Below, piece after piece: positions 26,408 through 34,962 of a stretch of DNA of 64,000 nt (its first letter is position 1; each line of letters opens with the position of its first letter). Source of the stretch: Burkholderiales bacterium (GTDB taxonomy: Bacteria; Pseudomonadota; Gammaproteobacteria; Burkholderiales; Nitrosomonadaceae). The notes beneath the pieces were generated by a model that worked only from the letters and a program-made list of their open reading frames with translations, made no database searches and was not told where the DNA came from. The stretch lies in NCBI GenBank assembly GCA_024235735.1, contig JACKLU010000001.1, forward strand, positions 372,001 through 436,000, written 5' to 3'. A program made the position numbers and the translations under genes.

Positions 26408-28045
26408 ATGAAAGCCAAATCATCGCATTTTCATAAAATAGAAAGCAATATCCTGCAATGCTCTATGTCATGTTTCATTTTTGACGCAAACTATTGCGAC
26501 AGGGAGATACATAACTCAATATTAAAATTATTAAAACCACCACTACCGCGTTCCAAACCGCGTTCAGGCTCGAATAATTCTAAAGAAAATGGAGAAAATT
26601 TACCCTTCATTTTTACTGTTCCTATAACAACTCATCCGAACACGCTGGATAATAAAGAGCGTCGCAACAGAGATCGCTATGCTGTTATTGTTGGACTGCT
26701 GGAGTCAGGTTATATCCCGCACCATGAACCAGCCAGAATGAATTTCTGCAGTAGTAAAAATTACGATGTACGGTGGGAGTCTTTTAAGCATAAAGAGAAC
26801 ACAAGTCTTAAGATAATTGTCGTATGGGCGGATAGCGATGCTATCTGCAAATCAGAAAAAGACTTGAGCAATAAATCAATAAATTGCAACAGCAACAAAG
26901 ATAGAATCAGACGCCTAAAACGTGCTAACGATAATGACGAAGAACTTGCAGACAAACTTGTCAATGAACTCAAAAAAAATCGGAGAATTAGTGAATTCTC
27001 CGAAATAGCTATTATCACAGAGCAAAATTCTGCTAAATCAAACAATCTTGCGAAAGCGTTTTATAACAAATTTAGTAATGGAAATTCTGATGAGTCACCG
27101 AAAAATGGCGAAGCAAAGAAAGAAAATAGCTTTTTCTATTTAAAAGGGTTGGACTCTTATCAACCAGTTATCGAAAGTCAACGTCCTAACAACAAGACTC
27201 AATCGTCCACTCAATGGGAACAAAGATACTCCATAATTGATCAACACAATCCGCCTATTGGTTCGGCACAATTTGATTATTTACAGCGATTAGCGGAACA
27301 GATTAAAAAAACCCATCAAGACACAGACCCCAGAAAGCGGATCAAAGCGGTCGGTGTATTCGGCAGTGAATTTTACGACAAGTTGATTATTTTCCAGGCA
27401 CTTCGCAGGGAAATGCCTAATATCGTCTTATTTACAACCGATCTGGACGCACAGATGTTTCATTTGAATCATTGGCGATGGACCAGAAATCTGATTGTGG
27501 CTTCTCACTTCGACCTAAAATTAGGCAAAACCAATCAAAGTCAATTTCCACCTTTTCGGGATAGCTTGCAAACGGCTTTATATGTGGATACGATGAATTA
27601 TGCAAAGGAAATCAATAGACAAGCAAATGGTAATCCATTAGCAGATGCGAAAAATAATTCATCACTGATTTTTGAAATCGGTAGAAATGGTCCTGTGCAC
27701 TTGAAGGATACGAAAGATAAACAAAAATCCGAATCTATTTATCCGTTCGACGACTATAACAATATAAAACACCTAAATGAAACGTTCTGGGTACTGGCTG
27801 TTGTTTCGGTAATTCTTATTCTAACACTACAACAGATTTTGCCACATTCCAACACATTAGTAATATGGCTATTACTGACCACTGGTTTGGCATTTTATTT
27901 CACGTTTGAAGCAATCACTGATAAAGGCGAGCCTTTTAGCTTTACCGATGGTGTCAGCCTCTGGCCCACCATCCTTTTGCGTTTTCTTTCATGTTCACTA
28001 GCGATGGCATTCATTTACAGGGCAATCGCGCTTAAAAGTGCTTGA
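26408..28045 (+). pseudogene. 5' part of IS-interrupted membrane protein with binding-protein-like domain
   Basis: The first 537 or so codons of a protein cut by the ISAs1 element at 28018; the last codons of the frame come from the IS. Residues 65-420 look like a periplasmic-binding-protein or receptor fold (SEIAIITEQNSAKSNNLAKA; KAVGVFGSEFYDKLIIFQAL; IVLFTTDLDAQMFHLN; WTRNLIVASHFDLKLG; FPPFRDSLQTALY). Three hydrophobic segments follow (VLAVVSVILILTLQQIL and others). The blocks FGSEFYDKL and TTDLDAQ recur in large proteobacterial proteins I cannot name. The start (ATG 26408) has no good ribosome site; TTG 26375 is an alternative. Confidence 0.65.
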
Positions 28046-29220
28046 AAATAGAATTTAGATAAGGTAATAACGTTATCATTTTGATTTTAAATGATAGTGA
28101 AACCAACATCTTCAATTATCCATCACTTTTCGAGCATTAAAGACCCCCGAGTAAACAGACAAAAGAAACATCAGCTACAAGATATTTTCTTTATCAGCAT
28201 CTGCGCCACGATATGTGGTGCAGATAATTGGGTTGCCATTGAACAATTTGGCTTGGCAAAAGAAGCGTGGTTCACCGAATTGCTGGGCTTGGAGCATGGC
28301 ATACCTTCGCACGATACCTTCGGGGAAGTTTACGCCGCCATTGATACCGAGCAGTTCAGCGCTTGTTTTTCCCGTTGGGTTGCTGACTTGGCCAACATCA
28401 CGGAAGGCGAAGTGATTGCAATAGATGGCAAGTGCTTGAGACGTAGCATCGACAAGGCCTCAAAAAAAGCCGCCATCCACATGGTCAGCGCTTGGGCTCA
28501 GCGCAACAGTCTGGTCTTGGGTCAAGTTAAAGTCGATGACAAATCAAATGAAATTACCGCCATTCCCAAATTGCTTTCAAGGCTTGATATCGCAGGAGCA
28601 GTGATTACTGTCGACGCCATGGGTTGCCAAAAGAAAATTGCCGAACAGATCAAACAGCAAGGCGGTGACTATGTGTTTAGCCTGAAAGGTAATCAGGGCA
28701 ACCTGCACGACGATGTAAAAACATTTTTCAAGTCATCTTTAGCGCCGGCAGTGACTTCTGTTAGCTATGAAGGCGCGCATGGCCGAATTGAAACTCGCTC
28801 AATTCGAGCAACAGCCGATATAGCTTGGCTCCAGGAACGGCATGACTGGAAAAGCTTACAAAGCATTATTGCCGTTACCGCCAGAAGAGAAACCGATAAC
28901 AAAGTGACCGAGGAAATACGCTATTTCATCAGTAGCCTTGATACGAATGATCCGAAGCGATTAGAGCGTGTGGTGCGGGCGCATTGGGCTATAGAGAACA
29001 ATTTGCACTGGGTTCTTGATATAGCCTTTGATGAAGACAGCAATCGGACTCGCAAAGGACATAGTGCTGCGAATCTGGCTGTTATCCGGCATATCGCCCT
29101 GAATCTGATCAAGGTCGAAAAAACATCCAAAGTTGGCGTCAAGATCAAGCGTTTAAAAGCTGGATGGGATAATGACTATTTATGTCGGATTATTGGGATA
29201 ATTTAAGCGCGATTACCCTG
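28018..29220 (+). mobile_element. ISAs1-family insertion sequence
   Basis: A 1203-base element. Left end CAGGGCAATCGCGCTTAAA (28018-28036) and right end TTTAAGCGCGATTACCCTG (29202-29220) are inverted repeats with one mismatch. It encloses one transposase gene in the same direction as the interrupted host gene. The flanks (CATTCATTTA before, CCCTTCCTAT after) show no direct repeat, so either the target duplication was lost or the element joins two rearranged sites. Confidence 0.85.
28091..29206 (+). CDS. ISAs1-family transposase
   Basis: 371 residues, full length for the family. N-terminal DDE_Tnp_1-associated domain (HHFSSIKDPRVNRQKKHQL, FISICATICGADNW), then the DDE core: VIAIDGKCLRRS, VITVDAMGCQ, YVFSLKGNQ, RAHWAIENNLHWVLDIAFDED. 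No frameshift or stop, so it is probably active. The stop lies 14 bases inside the right inverted repeat. Confidence 0.95.
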   Translation: MIVKPTSSIIHHFSSIKDPRVNRQKKHQLQDIFFISICATICGADNWVAIEQFGLAKEAWFTELLGLEHGIPSHDTFGEVYAAIDTEQFSACFSRWVADLANITEGEVIAIDGKCLRRSIDKASKKAAIHMVSAWAQRNSLVLGQVKVDDKSNEITAIPKLLSRLDIAGAVITVDAMGCQKKIAEQIKQQGGDYVFSLKGNQGNLHDDVKTFFKSSLAPAVTSVSYEGAHGRIETRSIRATADIAWLQERHDWKSLQSIIAVTARRETDNKVTEEIRYFISSLDTNDPKRLERVVRAHWAIENNLHWVLDIAFDEDSNRTRKGHSAANLAVIRHIALNLIKVEKTSKVGVKIKRLKAGWDNDYLCRIIGII

Positions 29221-30152
29221 CCCTTCCTATAGATTTCTTGTGGTTTTCTTTCCTTTTAACGATATACCTCATTTTTATAACAATAAAAGAAGACCCTATA
29301 TCTATCATAGATTGGAAAGAAAGCGATGCCAGTACGGCATCGAAAGAACCTAAAAGGTTGTGTTATCAATCCATTGCAACTGCACATAACTCTCTTTGGA
29401 GTGAATATCACGCTTATGGACATCTTCATCATCGCATGCTGCGGGTAACCGCGATGTGGTTACTTTTTATTACAATCGCGGCTTTGCTTTATTACCTGCT
29501 ACCTGACTGGCCGGCGCCGCATCGCGGTGAAAAAGATGGATATGGCTTATTCTGGCAAGTTGCCAGTTTTTCGGTAATCATGGTGCTAACATTTCTGGTA
29601 CTGGACGCATTAAGGCTTTGTTATTATTGGATACAAAAGCTGCACACAAAACTCGACGAGTTATCCACCAGAGATAGTACTGCCAAATACCATTATTCCG
29701 ACACAGAAATTAATAGCACCTCGAAATTGCTTGAAGAGATTGTCATCTTGGTCGCTAAAAGGACAAGAGTCATCGACAAATTGATTTATTACCCATTGCT
29801 TACCATCATGTTAATGCTTTTCGCCAGCATCAGTTATTTTGATAATCAGGATTTTCCCAGGAGCATGGGCATTACCTTTGCTGCCAGCATTACATTACTT
29901 ATCTTTGCTGGCTTTAAGCTTCGTACCGAAGCAGATCGACTTAAATTTAAAGTCATTCAGTGTCTTGAAAATTTATCACATGAGAAAGGCCACCTCGTAC
30001 AGCAACAAGTGGATAAAGCGATTCAAAACATCAACACCATAAGCTACGGCGCATTCCAATCCATGCAAGAACAACCGGTCATGCGAACCTTATTATTGAT
30101 ACTGGCTTCGCTCGGGCTTTTTGCAGGAGAGTATTTGAAAATGTTCGGATAA
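29221..30152 (+). pseudogene. 3' part of IS-interrupted membrane protein
   Basis: The frame resumes at the IS right end (LPIDFLWFSFLLTIYLIFI). It encodes about 310 residues with six hydrophobic segments: FLLTIYLIFI, AMWLLFITIAALLYYLL, SFSVIMVLTFLVLDAL, PLLTIMLMLFASISYF, ITFAASITLLIFAGFKL and TLLLILASLGLFAGEYL. No start codon with ribosome site lies before it, so it is not an independent gene. Together with the 5' part it would make a protein of about 850 residues: a sensor-like domain followed by about nine membrane helices. The two halves are out of frame if joined directly, so bases were lost or gained at the junction. Confidence 0.6.
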
Positions 30153-30166
30153 ATCAAATCCGCATT

Positions 30167-30808
30167 TCAAAATTTCCACAAACGCCGACCAAAACCTAGC
30201 AAACCCACTAATCCAAGTCCAATAAGCGCAATAGTCCCAGGCTCAGAAACCTGCGTTGTACCCACATCGCCCGAATGGACTGCCCATACAAAGTGAAATA
30301 GTGCACTCTTGCTGGCCAGATTCTGAGTTCCAACACTGAAATCAAAGGCCATCGCCGCATTCTGCTGAATTTCTGTAGACCAATAATTATCAGACTGAAT
30401 ATTAGAAAAAAGAGCCAAATCAGGATCATTACTACTCAAAATAGAAGTAAGCGATATACCACCAAGTTCATTATAAAAAAATGCTCCCATCTCGCTATTT
30501 ACACACACACCTGTACATAGCGGACTAATAGGAGTCGCTGGCAATCGCCATCCCGTAATTCCCCCTATATTCAAGCTGGCCGCCCAGGCATTGGCACTGG
30601 CCCATGTCATACGGCCATCAGTGCTTGAAGCGCCATCATCAAAAACAGAACCTGCCCCTGCATTTGCATCGGCAAGCCAAGTAATGTCCAATACCGTATC
30701 ATAATAGGCCAATCCACCCAAACGACTAATTAGTGCCGCATTCGTTTGCGCACTTGCGCCTATGAAGAGGATCGCCCACAATGTTTTCAAAAAATAACCT
30801 CGATTCAT
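30167..30808 (-). CDS. DUF1566 (Lcl-like) PEP-CTERM protein
   Basis: 213 residues from ATG 30808 (AGGGGAG 5 bases upstream; a GTG two codons earlier is less likely). Signal peptide (LKTLWAILFIGASAQTNAA), then a DUF1566-type module with DTVLDITWLADAN, MTWASANAWAASLNIGG, WRLPATP and SDNYWSTEIQ. PEP-CTERM tail VSEPGTIALIGLGLVGLLGF and RRLWKF. Two Cys (PLCTGVC) could form a disulphide. DUF1566 occurs in adhesins and sugar-binding surface proteins. It faces the disrupted gene tail to tail, with 14 bases between. Confidence 0.88.
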   Translation of the reverse strand: MNRGYFLKTLWAILFIGASAQTNAALISRLGGLAYYDTVLDITWLADANAGAGSVFDDGASSTDGRMTWASANAWAASLNIGGITGWRLPATPISPLCTGVCVNSEMGAFFYNELGGISLTSILSSNDPDLALFSNIQSDNYWSTEIQQNAAMAFDFSVGTQNLASKSALFHFVWAVHSGDVGTTQVSEPGTIALIGLGLVGLLGFGRRLWKF

Positions 30809-31234
30809 TATCACTCCCCTTTGCTCGAATAACTCTATAGCTGCTTAATAAATCATATCTTCAGATTAAATGAAACGCTGTTCAATTAGTCATATATTGA
30901 TAACAAGCAAGGATCATGCCAAACAACAAATACTATTGATAATTAATATGTTGTGTAACACACTCACTCAATACTCAAACGAAGTGTAAAATAATTCGAC
31001 AAAACAATCTACTACTTGATTGCAAGAAATGCTTATTATTGATAATGCATACTGAAGAAACGAAAATCTATAGCTAAAAACACAACCAAGTTATGGATAC
31101 GCAGGCCGCCTGCCGAACCAGCAATATTCTGGTAGAAGAAGATTACCAGAGGGTTGCGGCGACTAATTTGTAAAGCATACAGATTACATTCGGACGTATA
31201 ATTCCACACCGGAATACAAAGAAGGAAACAAGTA
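30809..31234. other. AT-rich intergenic region before the RM genes
   Basis: About 425 bases with no gene. It holds the upstream region of the minus-strand PEP-CTERM gene, repeat copy B (31099-31174) and the ribosome site (GAAGGA, 31221-31226) of the methyltransferase. A small hairpin CCAG...CTGG lies inside copy B. I see no other structure. Confidence 0.45.
31099..31174 (+). repeat. repeat copy B
   Basis: Second copy of the two-block motif described at 26355: ACGCAGGCCGCC, then after about 40 bases GTTGCGGCGACTAATTTGTAAA. Copy B ends 61 bases before the methyltransferase start. The pair of copies brackets 4.7 kb of accessory DNA. Confidence 0.45.
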
Positions 31235-32719
31235 GTGCTAACAGTGATTGAGCAGAAAAGACTACATTTTTCAAAAAATACCGAGGCTAAAAAAAAATCT
31301 CTGTTCGGCCAGTTTCTTACCCCTGAAAATACAGCTGTATTCATGTCGAGTCTTTTCCCTGACGGAGAAGACACCTGCTACTTACTGGATGCAGGCGCAG
31401 GAATTGGTTCGTTATCAGCAGCGTTCTTGGATAGATGGAGAGCTGGTGGATTTCGCTTTAAACAGGTTGTGATGGATGCCTTTGAACTTGACTCCGCTCT
31501 AACCAAACACTTGGCACAAACCTTGGAGAAATACAATCACAAGAACGATTTTATATGCAATATCCATGAAGAAGATTTTATTTTTGCCGCAACCGAGTCA
31601 CTGGCAGGCAGTCTTTTTTCTCAACCATTAGCACGCTACACACACGCGATTCTTAATCCGCCTTACAAGAAAATCAACAGTAATTCTGCGTATCGGCAAT
31701 CCTTGCGCCGTGTCGGTATTGAGACAGTAAATCTTTACAGCGCCTTTATTGCACTAACCGTAGCATTGGCTGCACCAAGCGGGCAAATCGTTGCAATCAT
31801 TCCTCGTAGCTTCTGCAACGGGCCATATTACCGTCCGTTTCGTGATTTCATTCTTGAACGGACAGCCATTCGGCGTCTGCATTTATTCAAATCCCGCAAT
31901 AAAGCGTTCAAAGATGACAATGTATTGCAAGAGAACATCATTATTCTGCTGGAGCGCAACGGCCGACAGGGGCCAGTAACGGTTTCGACATCAACAGATG
32001 ACACCTTCACCGATCTAACAATCCACGAACACCCATTCGACCGGATTGTGTTCCCGGATGACTCTGAACGATTCATCTACGTCCCTACGTTGCCCGAACC
32101 AAACACCATCGAGCTATCCCCGAAATGCCGTCACACGCTAATCGACCTGGGTATCAACGTCTCGACCGGGCCTGTGGTTGATTTCCGAATGAAAGAATAC
32201 CTGCGCGGCATGCCAGAGCCAGGAACCACTCCTTTACTTTACCCAGGGCATTTCATCGGACAAAAGACTACGTGGCCCATTGCAAGCATGAAGAAACCTA
32301 ATGCCATTGATCGCAACGCCAATACCGAAAAGTGGCTTTATCCCAGCGGCTTTTATTGCGTGGTGCGTCGCTTCTCATCAAAGGAGGAAAAGCGCCGAAT
32401 TGTAGCAAGCGTGGTGGATCCAGCTATATTTGATGATGCGCCCATGCTGGGTTTCGAGAACCATCTCAATGTGTTCCATGAAAACAAACATGGACTACCC
32501 GAATCCTTAGCCCGTGGATTGGCCGTGTTCCTCAACACAACTGCAGTCGATGAGTATTTTCGTCGCTTTAACGGTCACACGCAGGTCAATGCTACCGATC
32601 TCAAGATGATGAAGTATCCTTCGCGCTCCGCTTTGATCGACCTTGGCGCGTGGGCCAAACTGGAAGGAACACTTACACAAAATCAGATCGACAACAAGCT
32701 AAAAGCTTTGATCGAATGA
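31235..32719 (+). CDS. adenine-N6 DNA methyltransferase, PstI/BsuBI type
   Basis: 494 residues. SAM-binding motif I LLDAGAGIGSLSAAF (about residue 46) and catalytic NPPY (AILNPPYKK, about residue 139) identify a type II N6-adenine methyltransferase of the Eco57I/BsuBI group; the C-terminal half is the target-recognition part. The start is GTG with GAAGGA upstream. Its stop overlaps the endonuclease start by 4 bases (ATGA), so modification is translated ahead of restriction. The partner's family suggests recognition of CTGCAG, which is inference. Confidence 0.9.
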   Translation: MLTVIEQKRLHFSKNTEAKKKSLFGQFLTPENTAVFMSSLFPDGEDTCYLLDAGAGIGSLSAAFLDRWRAGGFRFKQVVMDAFELDSALTKHLAQTLEKYNHKNDFICNIHEEDFIFAATESLAGSLFSQPLARYTHAILNPPYKKINSNSAYRQSLRRVGIETVNLYSAFIALTVALAAPSGQIVAIIPRSFCNGPYYRPFRDFILERTAIRRLHLFKSRNKAFKDDNVLQENIIILLERNGRQGPVTVSTSTDDTFTDLTIHEHPFDRIVFPDDSERFIYVPTLPEPNTIELSPKCRHTLIDLGINVSTGPVVDFRMKEYLRGMPEPGTTPLLYPGHFIGQKTTWPIASMKKPNAIDRNANTEKWLYPSGFYCVVRRFSSKEEKRRIVASVVDPAIFDDAPMLGFENHLNVFHENKHGLPESLARGLAVFLNTTAVDEYFRRFNGHTQVNATDLKMMKYPSRSALIDLGAWAKLEGTLTQNQIDNKLKALIE

Positions 32720-33672
32720 CCAACAACAAGAACAAGCAAATCGAGGCTGCACTGCAAGTCCTCGCATCTTTGGATTTCCCTCGCGCGCAGCAAAACGAGC
32801 GTTCCGCCCTATGCCTGCTGGCATTGCTTAATCTAACGCCAGACAAGCCATGGATCATGGTGGAAAATCCACTGATGGGCATTACACCCATTATGGATTG
32901 GGCACGAGAGTATTACAAAAAAGACTATGCACCGAACACTCGCGAAACGGTACGGCGGCAGACCATGCACCAATTCGTAAATGCAGGGTTAGTCCTTTAC
33001 AATCCAGACAAGCCGGATCGACCTGTGAACAGTCCCAAGGCTGTTTACCAAATTGAACCAGCCGCGTTAGCTCTGCTTCGCACCTTAGACACACCGCAGT
33101 GGCACGACAATTTGACGGCATATCTGACTGAGCGTGAGACGCTGGTTGCTCGTTACGCAAAGGAACGCATACAAAACCGCATCCCAGTCGAAATCGCACC
33201 GGGCAAACGAATTACGCTCAGCCCCGGCGAACACAGCGAACTAATACGCGCGATAATTGAGGATTTTGCCCCGCGCTTCGCGTCGGGTAGCACGTTGGTT
33301 TATGCCGGAGATACGGGGGACAAGTGGAGCTATTTCGATTCTGTCTTGCTGGCAAAACTGGGCGTCAAGATCGATTCCCACGGCAAAATGCCTGACGTAG
33401 TGCTGCACTATACCCCAAAAAACTGGCTGCTTCTGGTGGAGTCTGTTACCAGCCATGGACCAGTCGATGGCAAGCGGCACGTCGAGCTTTCCAGTCTCTT
33501 TGCTGAATCGACGGCCGGATTAGTTTATATAACCGCCTTTCCAAACCGAGCCGTTATGGGCCGATACCTCAGTGAAATTGCTTGGGAAACGGAAGTGTGG
33601 GTAGCGGATGCACCCTCACATCTGATTCATTTCAACGGTGAACGTTTCCTTGGGCCATACAACGCGCATTAA
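32716..33672 (+). CDS. type II restriction endonuclease, BsuBI/PstI family
   Basis: 318 residues from the ATG at 32716 inside the methyltransferase stop; the open frame from 32650 overlaps coding sequence and is not used. Length matches BsuBI and PstI (about 316-326). The C-terminal catalytic domain has the family wording ITLSPGEHSELIRAI, LVYAGDTGDKWSYFD, MPDVVLHYTPKNWLLLVES and VTSHGPVDGKRH, including the D...E-x-(S/K)-type metal site. The N-terminal half is a winged-helix-like region (TRETVRRQTMHQFVNAGLVL). Cuts DNA unmethylated at the cognate site, probably CTGCAG. Sequence context is accessory. Confidence 0.9.
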   Translation: MTNNKNKQIEAALQVLASLDFPRAQQNERSALCLLALLNLTPDKPWIMVENPLMGITPIMDWAREYYKKDYAPNTRETVRRQTMHQFVNAGLVLYNPDKPDRPVNSPKAVYQIEPAALALLRTLDTPQWHDNLTAYLTERETLVARYAKERIQNRIPVEIAPGKRITLSPGEHSELIRAIIEDFAPRFASGSTLVYAGDTGDKWSYFDSVLLAKLGVKIDSHGKMPDVVLHYTPKNWLLLVESVTSHGPVDGKRHVELSSLFAESTAGLVYITAFPNRAVMGRYLSEIAWETEVWVADAPSHLIHFNGERFLGPYNAH

Positions 33673-33785
33673 CAGTTCTATCAAACATGCGTATTAGTCG
33701 AGACAATACTCGCGATGATTGTTTGTGCATGTATTTTAAAACTGCAATAATCGCCGACCTTTTCTGCTGTTCGGCTATGAAAGCA

Positions 33786-34544
33786 CTAACCAAACCCCGG
33801 CCAGTAATGGCTGTCGGGTAAAGGCCGTTTGCCGAATATCGCCTGTCCCACGCGCACGACGGTTGCGCCCTCCTCTATCGCCAGTTCGAAGTCGCCGGAC
33901 ATGCCCATGGACAGTTCGTCAAACGACAACCCCGCCGGTGCGCTCTGGCGCAACCGTTCCTGCAGTTCGCGCATTCTGACAAAGCAGGCGCGCACGCGCT
34001 CATGGTCGCTTGAGAAAATCGCCAGCGTCATCAGCCCCTTGACCCGGAGTGATGCATAATCCGGCAGTTGCCGGACGAAATCTTCCACCTCTTCCGGCGG
34101 CAGGCCGAATTTGCTGGCTTCGCCCGAGCTGTTGACCTGCACATAAACATCCATGCCGCGGCCTGCGGCCTGCAGGCGCTTGTCGAGTTCGGCGGCGACT
34201 TTGAGGCTGTCGAGCGCCTGGAATTCATGCGCGAAACGGGTGATATATTTGACCTTGTTGGTTTGCAGGTGGCCGATGATGCACCATTTGATCGCCAGAT
34301 CGCTGAGCAGCTCGGATTTTTCGCGCGCTTCCTGCACCTTGTTCTCGCCCATTTCCTCGCATCCGGCGGCAAAAGCGATGCGCAACCGCTCCGCCGGTAC
34401 GGTTTTGGTAACTGGCAACAGGCGCACGGACGACGGCTCGCGCCCGGCTTTGGCGCAGGCATCGGCGATTTTCTGCTGGATGGTTGCCAGATTAGTTTTG
34501 ATTTCGTTGAGTTGCTGTTCCGCCGATGCTGTCGCTGCTTCCAA
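33786..34544 (-). CDS. YggS family PLP homeostasis protein
   Basis: 252 residues; alanine-racemase-like TIM barrel that binds PLP without known catalysis and maintains vitamin B6 and amino-acid balance. Hallmarks: RLLPVTKTVPAERL with the PLP lysine, GENKVQEAREK, WCIIGHLQTNKVKYI, VQVNSSGEASKFG, and LSMGMSGDFELAIEEGATVVRVG with IFGKR at the end. It lies directly after an NTF2-like gene and metG on the same strand. Often found near pilT/proC in other genomes; that context is absent here. Confidence 0.95.
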   Translation of the reverse strand: MEAATASAEQQLNEIKTNLATIQQKIADACAKAGREPSSVRLLPVTKTVPAERLRIAFAAGCEEMGENKVQEAREKSELLSDLAIKWCIIGHLQTNKVKYITRFAHEFQALDSLKVAAELDKRLQAAGRGMDVYVQVNSSGEASKFGLPPEEVEDFVRQLPDYASLRVKGLMTLAIFSSDHERVRACFVRMRELQERLRQSAPAGLSFDELSMGMSGDFELAIEEGATVVRVGQAIFGKRPLPDSHYWPGFG

Positions 34545-34553
34545 TTTGCTCTC

Positions 34554-34946
34554 CTAAACGCGTTGTGTTGCCTGATGAAAAACCATTTTCCAGTGATCGC
34601 CGCGCCGTTGCCAGACGGAACTGCGGATCGATCCCCGATATGCTTTCTGTCCGCTCTGATCCTTGTCCGCTGTCTGTGCCGGATCATGCCTGACTGCGCG
34701 GTAAACCGCTATGACCATGTCATTCGATAGCGATTTGATGCGGAAATCCGCCAGTGACCAGTGCTGTGCGCTGCCCTTGTTCTGCAACCATGCCACCACG
34801 TCCTGCCTGGAATGCGCCTGTCCGTCGCTGCCAATTTCTTCGAATGCGCTGTCCAGTAGTTCGTCGATCACCGCCGGATGCGCGCGCATGTCGGTATGCA
34901 GCAATTTCAGTTCCAGTTGCATGATCTGCGCGGCAAGCGGCTCCAT
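34554..34946 (-). CDS. NTF2-like/DUF4440 family protein
   Basis: 130 residues of cone-shaped NTF2 fold: LHTDMRAHPAVIDELLDSAFEEIGSDGQ, SRQDVVAWLQ, and the terminal strand RSSVWQRRGDHWKMVFHQAT. DUF4440 members bind or turn over small molecules; no catalytic residue is evident. It sits 16 bases after metG and 9 bases before the YggS gene, so the three may form one transcript. Confidence 0.8.
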   Translation of the reverse strand: MEPLAAQIMQLELKLLHTDMRAHPAVIDELLDSAFEEIGSDGQAHSRQDVVAWLQNKGSAQHWSLADFRIKSLSNDMVIAVYRAVRHDPAQTADKDQSGQKAYRGSIRSSVWQRRGDHWKMVFHQATQRV

Positions 34947-34962
34947 AGGGTGCCGATAATCG

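Noticed and set aside
28018..29220. Target-site duplication around the ISAs1 element
   Set aside because: Flanking bases CATTCATTTA and CCCTTCCTAT do not match at any usual length.
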